Assembly: GCA_013398615.1 (NCBI GenBank)
Contig: VZSR01001755.1
Location: 172,984 to 236,983, forward strand
From: Brachypodius melanocephalos
Taxonomy: Eukaryota > Chordata > Aves > Passeriformes > Pycnonotidae
DNA length: 64,000 nucleotides
Direction: 5' to 3'
This document shows positions 10,566 through 25,500 of this stretch, piece by piece. Numbering within the stretch: position 1 is the stretch's first letter; each line of letters begins with the position of its first letter. The notes beneath the pieces were generated by a model. The model was not told where the DNA came from, did no database searches, and saw only the letters and a list, made by a program, of their open reading frames with translations. The position numbers and the translations under genes were made by a program.

Positions 10566-13500
10566 TCATCTCTTTCCACCTACAAAATAAACATAGCACC
10601 ATTAAAACATTTAACATGTAATTATCACTTACTAATTTCTCAGTAACACGATCTAGTGGCTGAGGGTTCTGGTCACTGCTGTGCTCAGGCAGCATTGGGG
10701 ACCACAAGAGAGCACTTGGGGAGATGGAATGGTAAATACATCACAACTTTTGGAGCAGGGAACTTCCTGTTATCCTAATAATCCTTCATGTTATTAACAG
10801 GCAGCTTAGAGCATATTATTAACCTCTCATAACCTTTCATGTTAAATGGGAAACTTGCACAGGTAGATGAGATGATATTTTGTGCTTTTTCCAGATAATC
10901 TTGGAAAAGAAAACTATTTCAAGTGTGAAGTTCAAACATACAAGAAATGGGAAACGGTGAAGATCCTGTTTCCCACTTCATCAGCATCTCAGCACCAATC
11001 TAAACCAGACCAGCCACAGCAGGGAAACACACTGACCCACTGTTCACAATCTTCACACCTTACCCTCTACTTGCTGGAACTGAGAGCCAGAAACAAATAC
11101 TAAAATTCTCATCCATGAAGTTAACATTTGGCATTATTAGCCAGGTCACTCCATATAAGAATTACTAGATTTGCTGCCGTTAAGGGAGCAGACTAAATGT
11201 CTCTTTTTTTTCCCCCTCCTTTTCTTTCTCTTCCTCTCCCCCACACTCCCCTTGTCTTTGCCACTTTATCAAAAAGTGAATATTGCCAATTGTTTAATTC
11301 AGGAATTCTTTTTATAATTGCTTCATATTCTGTGTAACTTGTCATCTAAAATGCACACGTAAACCATTTGTTCTGGGACTAAAAACAAGGTCATGGTTTT
11401 ATGATCAGGATAAGACAAGAAAAAAAATCATAATGGACACTTGGTTGCAATCTGAACTATGGAAAACCCCTACTGGTTTGCAGTGAAGATTAAAAAAAGG
11501 AAGACCAACTAAAAAACTCAAGAGAAGAACTAAAACAGACTACGACAACAAAAGGAAAGTTATGCCAGAGATTTAACAGATTACATGGGTCCTTGCTATG
11601 TAGAATATCCTGCCTGTTACTACTTGAACTACACTGGCAGAGATAAGAGCTCAGCACATCAAGCTCAGAACACAGTTAAAAATGCTACAAGCATATGGAT
11701 TAGGCATCAGACTTCCCAGTGTTCAGAACCTGCACTCAGATCCTTCTCCAGTGAAGGCTGAGGTTCAAGTCACCAACAAATTTGTGACTGACTGACAACC
11801 AAATGTCCTGCAAGCTGACATCTGCAACAACACCATCAATATCCAACACGTTTGGCAGAGAGGAGGCCGCCTTTTGGGGCAGTTGAGAATGAGAAGAGCT
11901 CTCCTATGATCCACTGATACCTGGAAGTTTCAGCCATTTGGGTATTTTCCCAGGGCCCTTTCTCAACACTTGTGGAGCTCCCTGAGTGCTGGATGCTTCT
12001 GGCTGCTCGACGGTCTTTTTGTCACTTCCCACTTCTGGGTCAGTTAGGGATGGAGCAACTAATGCTGACGTTGATGAAGCAGTAGAAACTAATGATCTGG
12101 ACAAACGTTGGAGAAAGGAAATAAGCAAGTAGAATTAAGCTTCATTTTTCGTAACAGCCCCCTGTACCACCACCATCTTTAAAGTTAAGATTGAAAAAGC
12201 TCTTCTTTTTCCATGACAGAAGCACTAGTATTTACTTCAGTCACTGAAATCCTACTTTGCAAAGGACTTGCAAAGCTATGAAGTCAAGTATGACAGTACA
12301 ACTGTTTCTGGAGAGAAGGAAGTCCTAGTATCTGCAGATTCCTTTGTAGTAAGATGGGCTTATTTCATGCTTCCCATTCCTGAAATACTAAGGCATTTGC
12401 AACTCTATTCAACCCCAACATACCTGGCTACTAATAAATCAGCTGCAGAAGGAGAAACTGCAGAGCTCAGCAGGTCCGATTTCAGGTAACAAGCTGTTTA
12501 GAAATTAAACCAAATCACTTATTTGGTAACATAGATACATCAATCACCACAGTATCACATAGCTCTTGGCTCAAAAAATACCTGCTGCACACTACAGCAA
12601 ACCTACATCACCTTCCCCCAAACGACACAGGACATTACTAAACCATGCTGGTTTCTTTTGTGACTCAGAGGTGTTCTATTTCATTGTTCAAACTTCAAGA
12701 CCTTGATATTTTCTTTCAGTGCTCACTGCGTCTCAGGAACTTTTCAGTGAAGCCAGAGCATACTTTGGTCTCTGGGAGAAACAGGGATTCTAAGCATAAA
12801 CTAGAGATGCCAAAGAACCAAAGATTCAGAGAGATTCTACCATCTCCAGCCAGTCCACTACCACAGGAGCTCTGCAAAAGCATTTCATAGACACTTGTCC
12901 AGTTAACACTTCGAACAACAGGATTTTTTTTTACAGAGTCATTCTTCTATCACTCTTGATCCCATAGCAAACAATGCCAACTCCCCAGCCTATCAAATCC
13001 CATAAAAGAGACACTGTGTCTGCATCTGTGCTCAAGCTAACTGACCAAACCAGACCTGAAGAGCTTTAGCCAGTCAGAATGGGGACATTCACCAGCACTC
13101 TCAAGGACTGCAGTTTCTTTTGATAGAACTCAGACAGTAAGGATACAATCCTGAGTCTAGTACTGGAACTATACAGTCAGCTGAAAGAGAGAAGAAATGC
13201 ACTCACCCCTGCACTCCTCTGATCCAAAATGAACAACAGCAGTTGGAAAAAGTTTAGCCTGCAGCAAAAGGGGAAAAGAAGGTATCACTGTCTGTAGATA
13301 CTTTCACAGTTCACTGTGAGCATTACAGGCAGCTTAGACAGCTATAGACAAATTCATGGAGTTCAAGCCAAGGTGACTAACCATCTGTAATTCAGGAAAA
13401 CTTTAACTTGTGCAGAGCACAGGCCACTCAGAGTAAGACATGAAGGGAAATTTCATGATCTGTTCTTCCTAACAGGTGATGAGACTCTACAGCACTGCAG

Positions 13501-16500
13501 GACACCAAGAGAAGAAAAATCCACCTATGCCTTCCCAAAATCTATTCTAAATCATTTTATTACATTTACACCCTGTCTTATAGCTGAAATTTATCTAGTT
13601 TCACCACCTTTCCAGGATTATGTATTTCCTTTTATAAATCCAACCTGAATTCCTAGTTCCTACTTATCAGAATAATTGCCATATTCAAGCATTTTTTTTC
13701 TATCCAGTGGGTTTGGTTTTGTGGTTTTTTTGGTTTGGTTTTTTTTTTTTCCCTTTTATTTCAATGGAAGTTCCTGTAATTTGTGTCCATTTCCTCTTGT
13801 CCTTTCACAAGGCACTGCTAAGAACTCTGGACCACATCCCTTGCTGTTTCCCATCTCTTTTGCTACACTCATTGACAAGACTCCCCAGAGCTTCTTTTTT
13901 CCAGGCTGAACAACCTTGACTCTCTCTACCTCTCCCCACATGTCAGAAGCAGCTCCCTTCATTATCTTTTGGTCCTTTTCTGGGCACCAGAGAAATTGTG
14001 AAACTGGAGGACTCACACACCCTCCATTCAACTAAAGAATCACGAATGCACCTGTAGGTATAAAGGAGGGGCCTGCCTATGGAGTGACCCCAGTGTCAGA
14101 TCGTATCTTCAAAAAAACTCAGTGATATATTACCAAGCATTACACCACCACATCTGGTGCATCCAAGTGTTCCAAATGAAAACACAGAGCAAGAGAGTCA
14201 AAGTTATTAAATTTCATGCTAAAACCAGACACTACTGCAAGCTCAGGCTTAGATTTTTAAAAGGGTATGATATGCAGAGGATCAATATGATATGGCACGA
14301 ACAGCCATACCAGAAAGGATTCTGAAAAAATAACCATCGTCTTTATTACCTACTTTATATGCCAGTATGATACCACATAAAGCATAACTAGCTGAAACAA
14401 TTCTGTTAAGCTTTTAGGAAGCCATGTACTAAGAGACATGTAAAGAAACCAAATCATCACGGTGTAAAAGAGGCAAGTACTGCTATAGCCAGAAACTGTA
14501 CAGCAAATGTTAATTTATGGTCCATGTTTCCCCTGGCAAAAGAGTAACACAAAACTTGGCACACTGATCCAATAAATAAATAACCAGATAAAAGCAAGTC
14601 ACTGCCCCACTTGGTATCACTCATACATACTTGGGAACTGTGCAGGGCAGACTGAGTGCTCTGAAGTTTTCTTGAGCCTCTGTTGCCACCATCAGCCCAA
14701 GCTGGATATTGGAATGATGGTCCTTGGACCCAATCCAGCACAGCAATTACCAGAACTCAACAGAACTCTGATCTTCACAGAGGAGGCTGTGGACTGCTGC
14801 CTAATACGGAGACTAATAGAATTGTATTAACTGAAGGCAAAATGAAATAGCTTCACCTCTCTTCCTGCCTACAAGCTTCAGATGAGCATATGGTATTACA
14901 CATTGTTCTGACATTAATCCAGAGCCATAGGAGACTGTGTCATGCAGCACAGTCAACATCACGCTAGGCTGAAACAGGAGACATTTACCACTCTACTCCA
15001 AAACTCAGCTCCTGCTAAAGCATCCAGGCAAATTCACATCCTTGAACTAACACTTTAGCAAAATAATTATTTATTAGGCCTTTTAGCATTTCATTCCTCA
15101 ATCAACAGGGCCCAAGGTTGCTTGGTTGTGCTCCAGTCACAAAGACAGCTCTCCATAAACTTTTTTAATTACGAAGTACCAGACATGGTTTAGAAACCCC
15201 AGAAAAAACTTTCACAAGAGCTTTGATGTTTCTACAGCATTCGTCTATTTAGGAAATGGGTGCCTTAAAAAGGCCCCCTCCAACACACATACACTCAAGC
15301 CCTTTTACACACAACATCCTTTTCATGCCAGCTGCAAGTTGGAAAATGAGGTTTTTGTAGTGTGTTAGTGTTGGAATTTTTTAATAACCTCCCCTCTCTT
15401 TTTTTTTGCCTCCTGACCAATTATCTTGGTAAATAATTAACATTCTGAAGGAGATAAGTAAGCACAGAAACTCAGAACTCAAAGCCCTTTAGTTCAAAGC
15501 CCTGCCCTTTTCTCTTCGTTTCCCTGCTGTTGCCACTGAAACTTCCTTGTCAATCAAGCTCTGGGCACACACATCAAAGCCTCATGTGGGAATGGCCCCA
15601 AGGGGTCAGAGAAAATTCATGGCAGGGCCTGTGTGAGGCACAAAGAGAGTGAGAAACAGACCAAGAGCTAGACAGACTCACTCAACCAACAAACACATAG
15701 ACAGACTGTGCCCCAATACAAACCTCTACTCTATTTACTCCTAGGTCATCAAATAACCACAGTTCACAGTTTCAGGATCCACATCCACAACTATTTCCCA
15801 CTGCTGGCAAAACATCAGTCCAAATGTTTCAGTTCAAAATCTTAATTGAAAGAAATTTAAAGGAGCTAGACAGCAGCCCTCAAGTACATAGAATGCAACA
15901 TCCTTCCCATGGCTCCTTTCCCTGCATCCCTATCCTTTCCTAGGGGTCAGCAAACACGGAGTCCCCTCTTTCCAAACCTCCACCCAATAAGTTATTTTTC
16001 TTCAATTTAAACAGACTATTGGCTCATGCACAGAACCCCTGGTCTAGCTTCCTTTGCGTGGAATTGTCCAGTACCACCCCAACCCAGCACTCTGAGGGTA
16101 GAGGCAGCCAGCTACACCTCACCTGGGAATTCTCCAGCCAGTCACTGGCAGGACCTAATGCTGTCCCAGAGTTTTTTATAATCTGAAAGTATTCAAATCA
16201 GCAGCAATTTCACATTAAAAAATAAAAGCAGGCCAGTAGAATGATCCCACTATCCAAGGACTGTCTCAGCAAAAAGATGAGAAGGTTTTAGTAGATTCTA
16301 TCCATGAAAATATACAAGCCCAAAGTCAAAGACTTTAGCATTCTCTAACACACCTAAGAACATAATGATCAAACACTGGGCAGACCATCATCTGAAAACT
16401 GTATCCTCAAGTCAGCTATTCTAACGTTTGCAGTTGTTCTAATCCATCTGCCAATGTTTCTAGAAGAACAACTCTGCAGTTCTTCACTGTGTAGGGCTCT

Positions 16501-19500
16501 TGCAAGAACATCCATAAACCAACAGATTCTGAGAACTCTCAGAATCACACTGAGCCTGCCAGATTGGCCAAAAGAATCAAAGGATATTCAAAACAAGTAA
16601 TTCAAAAAGCTCCACTCACTTATATGCAGAGAATTACTACAATAGGACTGAGCCAACAGCCAGTTACTACACTCCAACACCCAGCAGTTCTCTTCCTTGC
16701 AGCTTTGATTTCCAGCCAAAAAAACTGCCATTACTGACTGGGGAAATAGTTGCTATAGATCTATTGAACCATAATGTTCAAGTCACTGTGTAAAGCATAT
16801 TTACAACATACAGTCAGATTTACTGCACCAATACCTAGAAATCCAACTGAAAATGGTGTCCCATTGTGCAATTATATAGATGTCATGTAAATAAAAGTAC
16901 TTTGAGTTTGTGGGTTGTTTTCATTTTTGCAGGTTTCCTTTTGTCGTTTCAGTTTTTTGGGGGCTTTTCTTTTTTATACAGATGAAAAGCTGAGACCTGA
17001 AGAGAGAACTTTCTCAAGGTCACACAGGATGGCAGCAGCAGCAATGAGAACTGAGCATGCAAGTCTGCAGAGCCCCATCCAAGATCATAATCACACGACA
17101 GCTTTCTTCTGAGGGGACTAGAAAGCCACTGAGGCAAGGAGAAAAGGAAGTCAATGTCCTGCCCATTACCCTCCTCATTTAATAAGTATCATTCTAAATA
17201 ACCAGCTCCTCAGATTTTAAGAAGATATAACACAGCTTATTCCATTTGCTTAGTTACAGTTGCAGAAGTTCAAATGAACACTTTCTATTTCAGAGATCTG
17301 AAGCCCAGCCTGTTACTCATAAAGCCACATTTAGTCTGAAACTATGCAGCTGAGTAACTCGGGTTTTACTCAGAGATAGCGAACAGTTACTTGGACACTG
17401 CGGTGGTGAGCGTGGTTTGTGACAGCATGGCATCCTGGCTGTGCAGTGGCACCACTGGGGCTGCTGCATCTCACATTCCATGATAAAAATATCCACTTTA
17501 GAACAACAGTCCCTTGTGAATCTAGCTGTGATACAGCAGAGGGACATTTCTGCTTTGTTTTACTGCATGTTTTACTAACTTGTTCTCTAGAACACAGAAA
17601 GTATTTCAAGCAGAATCCTCCCCACATAACACCTCAATACTTCCTCTTTCTCGGATATACATATGCAAAAAAATCTTAAAACAGAGCATTGCAGATGATG
17701 TACATTATTCCTGGGAAGTTGTTCTCTTCCTTGACAGAGCAATGCTGTCAGACCAGGCAGAGGCTGCTGCTGAAGGGAATTTGCAGCTGCCAGAAGGAGC
17801 AGCATTCTTTCCGTTACACAATCGGAGAGGATCGGAGTGCCACAGGTTTGCTCTTAGACTGAGTAGGAAGATGAATAAGGAAAGAAGCACTTCAAAGGAA
17901 TACGCACGTGGAGGGAGAAACCCAAGCTACCAACATGAAATACTGCATAGTACACACACCCCAAACACATAAACTAGCTCTTGGAAAATTCAACTGGAAG
18001 GCCGGTGGATCAAAAGTTTCTTCAGCAAGACTGCACAGCACTGCTGAAACAGAAATAAACACCAGTCGTGGTGAAAGAGGCAGATCAAGCGGTTCATGTT
18101 TATAACCCGAGAACAAAGCTGCCCAATGTGGACTTCAGCTGCCAGAAGAGATGGATATTCTGTGCCCAGCATGGAGGAAGTCTGATCCAGCTAGGGCAGG
18201 GGATCTTTAAAATTCATAAGGCAAAGGTGAGATTTGAAAACACTGTTTTGAGAAGGCTACTTATGATGGAATCCAAGTATAAAGAGCATTCATTGAGACC
18301 TTGATAGCTGAGATCCAAAAGATCTGGCCTTCAAAACTGACAGTAGCAGTGAACATTTTGGGCAGGATTTCCACTCCAAATTCAATTGTGCAAGGAGCCT
18401 CTCACTGGGACCAAAGAACCCAGCTGTCCTCAAAGCCAGCATCGTGAGGTAAGCACTGAGAGCCTCTGCAGGCATATGTAACAGACCTTACCACAAAGAG
18501 AAGGTGAAAATGTTACCAAATGCAGTCAGATGATAAAACCCAGGATGGGGACTAAGATTTTTAGGTGAATGCCATCCTCTGTGCTGGATCAATTCCAGTA
18601 TTAATTGCAATTTTCTTCGCTAGCGAGTGCAATAACCACAAGTCTTGCCACAGGAAATGCCTCTGATGGACTGACTCTGATGAAGTAATTTTTTCTGAAA
18701 TTGCATTCAGACTTTTGCCAAAAAAGAAAGCTTCATAACTGCCTGAGTGTAGTCAGGTTCACTGAACAAGCATGCCAGACTTACTGCCCAAACCGGCATT
18801 ACCAAATAGGATATGGTCAGAGAACCAAAGGCAAAGAAAGGAACAAACAGCTCATCTGGATTTCTGCCTCATGGTATGCAACAGAGGAAACACTCAGTGC
18901 ACTCTAAGACCTGACTAGAAGACCTAAATATTTATGTGGAAGCCTGTGGATTCCTTTAGCTCCTCTGTAGACAGAGGATGGCCTTCTGCCCTCTCTGCTG
19001 CCTCGACTTTTCCAGTGACTGGTACTCCTACTTTCTGCTAAATCTTTCCTAGTATTAACACAGCAATCAATGATTTTTTCCACTAACCCACCCCAGAAAT
19101 GCACTACAAAACCGCCTGTTTCTGGGAGGGAAAAAAAAGCTAAGAAGCAACTCTGAAAAGCTCAGACAGCCTAGAAAAAACACAAACAAGCCACTGGAGC
19201 TATAAGGAACCCAAAGCCAAGTGCTACAACAGGGAAGCCTGTGGTTGATCAGCTCTGGAGAGCAGAACATTATAAAACACTTCAAGGGACATGAGGAGAA
19301 GGCCGCCAGCAAAAACAGCAACAACAAAAAATCAAAGCAATGCCTTGAAGTCTTTATGGGTTCCAAAAACTCCACATTGCTGCCAATCTGTGTGTTCACT
19401 ATACTGTAAACACACACAGATTTTGGGAGAATTCACTTCAGACAGTTCTTTCAGTCCAAGTATCTTGGCAAACAAGTCAACAACATTTGTCTTTTTTCCT

Positions 19501-22500
19501 GGTTTCGCTAGCAGCATAAAGGTTCTCCCTTCATTGTAAGTGATCAAATCTAATGAACACGGTGCCAAACTTGTCGGCTTGAATGAAGGGAGAGGGTGGA
19601 AAGAGCAGAAGTATTGGTAATATGGTACTCCACCATCTGCAGTCGTTTCTTTTATTGGCTTCAGCACACATTTCAGTAATTTATAAATATCTGAATGCTC
19701 AAACATGCTCACATTACTGCCTCGGACACCATCCATTTTTTCTTATCAACAACGCCAACACAGTCTGTAGAGTGGAGGATATCCTACTGCTAACTTAAGA
19801 CCTGGGATAACACAAAAATAAATGTTGAAAAAAATCCAGAATGGCTAGATACACTATGGTAGCACCTGCTTTGGAAAAATCAAGAGTCAGGTTATGTGCA
19901 GGCATCTCTGCAAGGGGAGCACATCAGGTGCCAAGTGTCCCAAGAGGCCACAGCTAACATGACTGACATGCAGCATTTGGGGCAAAAGTGGCAAATTTTG
20001 GCAGCTGCGTGGTACAACCTGAACCCTTAAAGAGATGTATTAGCACTAAAGACAAACTTCCAGACTCACAATGTCTCAGCTTGGAAGGCCACAAGCTCAT
20101 GTGGGAAGCAGTGAGCAGGTCCCACCCCCAGTGCTGTCCCTCCTAGCCCAGCACCACAAACATCACCCCTTCCATTGCAGGGCTGGGCCAGGGTTGCTCT
20201 TACTGAGAGCTCAGGCAGTGCAGCCTCACTGGGAACAGACACAGCTGAACACAGCAGCCAACAATGACACGCTGGGCATGGACACAACAGCTGGAGTGAT
20301 TTCTACACCTGTTTCTGTCCAGAGAAGAAAGGCCCTTCAGCCTCTTTCTTCCAGGCACTCAGACCTCAACAGAGGGAAAACTTACCCAAGCAGGAAAATT
20401 ATGGGGCCTGCACTAACATTGTGAAAGTTAAAGAGGAATTAGGATTTACATTGGTTAATGGCAGCAAACTGGGATAAGGCACCATCCTCACAGGTCAGAG
20501 TTCTGTGGTCTTTGACAGCAGTTTGGGTAACCAGAACAGCATGACAAGTTCTTGTCAGCAATTGGGATTTTTTGTGTTTGATGCTTCATCCAAGTAAAAT
20601 GTTTATAAACACACAGAATCATTCCTGCCATAACAGAATGACCTGAGAGGACTGAAGGGCCCCAAGCAAAGGACATAGGCTTCACAGCCACTGACATTAA
20701 ACACAGCTCTCCCAAGGACAGAAGAACCATAGGCAGAGCAGAAGTCCATTCAATCCAGCCAGTACCCTAACAGTGAACAAAAACCAGATGAACAGAAAAG
20801 AGTATCCTTGCTTCTAAGTGATTAGCTAGCAACGACTTTCACTTTAGAAGCATCCTGAGAAGGTATCTATATATTAAGACATACTTACTAAATATCTTCC
20901 TTGAACTTGTCCAAATTTCTCTCAAATCAGTATATACTTTTAGTATATAGCACCCTGTGACAAGGAATTCTATGGCTCAGTTTTCTGACACACAAGCAAC
21001 TACCTTCTTCCATCTATTCTAGCTCCTGCTTGCCTCACTTGATGCCACTCACTCATAGTCAAGAACAAGAACTCAATGCACTCCAGCTTCTCCTTGGCAC
21101 GTTATTCCCTTTCCAGTCACATCTTGTACATATTGGCAAGTCCCAGCTTACTCAGTCTTTCTTTGGAAAGAAATGGACAGGAGACACTGCAGATCTCTGA
21201 TGAACCTCATTCCCCTTCTCTGCACCTTCACCAGGTCCTTTTGAAGATGCAAGACCAGATCTGGATGTTATTCAGACAAACCCTGGCCCGTACACAGCAC
21301 TGCTCTCAATTTTGTTCTCAATACTTTGCTTTTGGAAGGAGGTTGTTTTCCATTTGACAGCTATTCAGTAATGAGCTGATGATTTCATCACCTTAAGACT
21401 TTGCTCCAAAGCCATAATGATCAATGCAAGAGCTCACTGAGCTGTGTATGAAGCTCAAATTATTTTCCCTGCACATCATATTAACCTATGTCGAGCCAGT
21501 TGGGCAAGCCAAAAATGCAAAGTGATGCAACTGTGAACTAATGTGATAATAATCTCTTTTTAATGTCATGTTACAATCCCTAAAAAATATTCTAAGCATG
21601 AGATTTTACTTGCTTTTCACATTTTGCAAGTAATTGTACTGATTCTGTATAGTTAAGATTGGATTTAAAAACTCAATTTTCCTTTAATTATACCCAAATT
21701 CTCAACATAACCACTAGTTTAATTTGACTACGGTGTGATTACATGAATTTATGAATAAAAATGCATTTTAAATCAAGTTTGGATTTGACACCCTTTATCT
21801 TAGTTGCACATTATTCCTCTTTCATGGTGACAGAGAGGATATGAGAAATGAGAAAAAATCCTTTCTTTAAACAGTCCATTTGCAAAGAATTTTCCACTTT
21901 TGAGCATAGCATCTTGAACAGTCCCAGTTCTGTATCAAAGTCAAGGCTTTGCACCTTTGCCATGTGCCACAGCAAGCACTGCAGTCCACGCAAGGCCACT
22001 GTAGACTGGAGATGTTTGACACTAAAATCGACCAGGTTCTTCACAAAGTTGTGATTTCTAATGAAGTCCCTAAGACTGGGCTGTAAGGCACCTCCAAGTC
22101 TTCAAAGAGCACTAATTCAGCATGTTTTCATGTTTCAGGAAGTTGCCATGAAGCATGAATTTCACAGTAAATATCACAACTAGGAAACTGGGAAATTGCC
22201 ACACATAAAACAAGCACCAGTAACGGTGCCGGGTACAGAACAAAAGCTTTAATGCAGCAAATTAAACAAAATTCCTGCCATAAGGTTTCTTATTTCAAAG
22301 ACAATGAGATGCAATTATTCCTGTGGTGTTTTACTGAAAAAGTCGTGTTTCAGGAGACATCCAGAGAAATACGAGATGTGTGCTGAGGAAAAGAAAAGAA
22401 CAGTACTGCAGGGCCGAGGAGGCAGGCAAGGGGTAAACAGAGGTAAGCAAAGGATTTAGAATATTTTAGAAAACAGATCAAAGTTAACAAAGGAGACCAG

Positions 22501-25500
22501 AACCAGCATCAGAGGATCAACAAGAAGCAAATACAGGTCTGAACATTCAACCACCTAAAAGCATCTGCACGTGTATTTCTTCCACATGGCCTGGTCAGGA
22601 GGTTGTGGAACCTGGAAAACTCCGTTGCAAACAACTTCCGAGGCATCCTAATCACTACCTAATTCACCATGCTGCCTGAAAAATCCCTTTCTCTAGTGAT
22701 TTCAAAAAGGTCAGATTTTTGTCTACTATGACCTCTAGCTCCCACGGTAGAAACTGAAAACAGTTCCCTGTCCCCATCGAGTCTCATCTCTTACTATCCT
22801 AGTCCAGCTACAGACAAAGCAGGCTCAGGTCAGCTCTCACAATAACACTCCAGGTTAATACAGCTCCAACTCTGTAGGGCACCGAGTGTGTACCAAACAA
22901 TATGAATCTCCACCCCTGCCCCAGTGTGCCTCTGCCTACTGCTGCACAAGGTGGACCTCTTCTGGTGAAGAGCTTTTCCTCCAAAACACCTGGTTCCACT
23001 AGCCCTGGCTGAGCAGAAGCCTACAGGGACCACAGCATTATATAGCTTCTTTCAAAAGTAACTAAAGCCTGAGGCAGGGTCAAGGGGAGCACAAACCAGA
23101 GAGAATCACAGCCCATGTGTGAGTCCTTACCTCAAACAGCGTCAGACTTTCATCGTTCAAGACGATTCTGGGAGGTGCAACAACTGAAGTTAAAAAACAA
23201 GTTATAAAACAGGACCACCTAGCAACCAGAACATCAAACACAGGTATGGGAGGCATCCCTGCTCTCTGGAGGGGTGACACATTCATATGGCCACAGATGC
23301 TGCTTCTTAAGCAGAAGCATAACATGGCTAAGGGAGCAGGTTACACCTTCTTTGCACTGTGAAGCTGTGTTTTAGGGAAGGCACTCCTTCCCAGGTCATA
23401 TCTTTGGGCATTAACATCCCACAGCTAGCAACAGGCTTTGTAAAGCAAGGCCAAATATTACCAACAGCACTCACACAAGTAAAATGGCAACTCTGCATTG
23501 GCAAGGTGGCTTCTTACAAAGTCTTTCAAAATGCCAACTGTGGAAAAAAGAGAGAAAGGTTTGCTAAATTATATTTGGTTCTTCAAACTCTGGGCAAGAA
23601 GGCTAACTTGTAACAGCACAAATGCCCTCTAGAAGGTATGGAGATTGCCTTTTCCTCCAAAGTACACAGCTGCTATCACAAATTTCTTGCAGAAAAAACA
23701 AACAAACAAACAAAACATATCACTTTGACATGCTGGTCCCTTGGAAAAATCTAAGGATGCCTACAAAATTATCAAAAAAGTTTGTGCAGGTGAAAGTTTG
23801 TGTCATGGCTGACAGCTGAAGATAAGAGGATCTCCAGTAATAACAGTAAGAGCTACTTGGTGCATGGTCTGATTGCTTTTTGTGAACTGCCAGAGCCATA
23901 AAGGTACATTCTCTCTCATTACAGTTGGTAATGTTTTTTTGTTCTCCTTCCTGCTTTTCGGGGTTTGTTTTGGATCGGGGAAGGGGGTGTTGTGTTTTCC
24001 CCAGAAACGTTTTACACGTTAACACAGAAGTCTCCAAATGCATCCCAGTAACACACCATTTAGACACAAACAAAGGGATAGCAAGTGGGACAGCTTCCAT
24101 ACAAGGACAAGGATTTTACCATCTCCACCAAGTAGCCCTTAGCTAACTTAACTAGCCCAAAGTCTCTTCTTAGTCCATTCAGGAGCCCTACAACAACAAT
24201 GTAATGACCTACTGCTGCTTTTTCAGAGCAGCTTTACTTTGCCAGGCAACAGAAAGACCTGTTCAGACACACGCTCTTGCTGTCGTGGTGGGAGCCATGA
24301 GTTACAGCTGCAGGAGTGATTGGTCTCACCAGTTTCAGTGGGATGGAAGAACCCCTGTAGAACGTGGCGGTCTGGAAAACGAACTCTCAACACCACCTAA
24401 AGCAGAGACAGATTGATTGGGACAGTGGTTTATCACTGCTCTGTAACACCTGTCCTTGGGTTAGAATCTACACATTTTTTTGTTGGGGTTTTTTCTTGTT
24501 TTTTTAATGGGGAGATCTGAGGTATTTACAGGGATAGAGCAACTTGGCTTACAGCGCCGTGCAGCTTCTCAGGGAACAAGGGCTGTCTGGCTTTCAAAGG
24601 GGGCACAAGAGCTCATCTGTCACAGTACTGTTACAATGTAAAACGCAGCAGTACTTGCTCAGAGAGTAGGAGCTCCCTGTGCTAAATGATGCACAAACAA
24701 CAAAGACACTCTCTCATGGACAGGTGCAGACAGTTTATTGGCATCCTAATGTGTCCACAGCGGTAGGAACCCTCCTGACATACCTCTGACCTTTGTACTT
24801 CCAGCTTGGTCAGAAAGCATCTAACTTGAGAACTGCACAAGGATCATAGTTACAGAGTAAAATAAACCCAACTTGTAACATTGAATCACTTAACTTTCAA
24901 TGACATTCTAACAGAATGTCTACAGGAAGGCTCAGTCATACCGACTGACATGTGCACAACAAAAGGGTTTTGAGACACCTGGAACAGCACAGAAACAACT
25001 CTACTGCCTGTCACTCAACCAGTGACATATTACCATGTTACATTACAGCTCTGTTCACATGGCACCACTGTTAGGCAAGTCGCATAAACAATAGGGATGG
25101 GATTTTGAAAAATCTTCCTGTAAGTAGATGAAGGGCTTGTTGATCACAACTCAATCCCAAGGTACTCAATCCCCAAGTCGGGACCAGCCAGAAGGACTGG
25201 AAAATGAACAAATACTACCTTTGGGTAACGCTCCAACTTCTCCTTCAGCTGGGACTCCTTCAAAGACTTTGTCATCAGTGGAGCTTCTTCCAGGCGTTTC
25301 CTACAGACATGGGAAGAAGGCAAGTTGTCTGTAATTTTATCACGTGTTTTTACTTCATTAAGCTAGCAGAAGACCCAAGCAGGGCCGATGAGAACTGCTC
25401 AAACTGTTCGATGCATCTCTCACAGCATTTTCCCCACCTGAAGCTACTGAGCATCAGCAATAATACTATATATATATATATATACACACGCTATATATAT

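Larger units (their letters stand above)
13259..23130 (-). other. ASPSCR1 intron 12 (9.9 kb), contents
   Basis: The largest intron of the gene. It holds a CR1 3' fragment (13760-14030), a MIR-like remnant (16968-17070), an unidentified 134-codon ORF (19332-19736) and an older CR1/L3-like remnant (20880-21340). Apart from these I see only unique AT-rich sequence with no other supported gene. Confidence 0.8.

Noticed and set aside
23720..24100. 126-codon minus-strand ORF between ASPSCR1 exons 10 and 11
   Set aside because: It ends near a motif (VGILR) that resembles exon 11, but the true exon 11 is at 23475-23537 with correct splice sites and frame.
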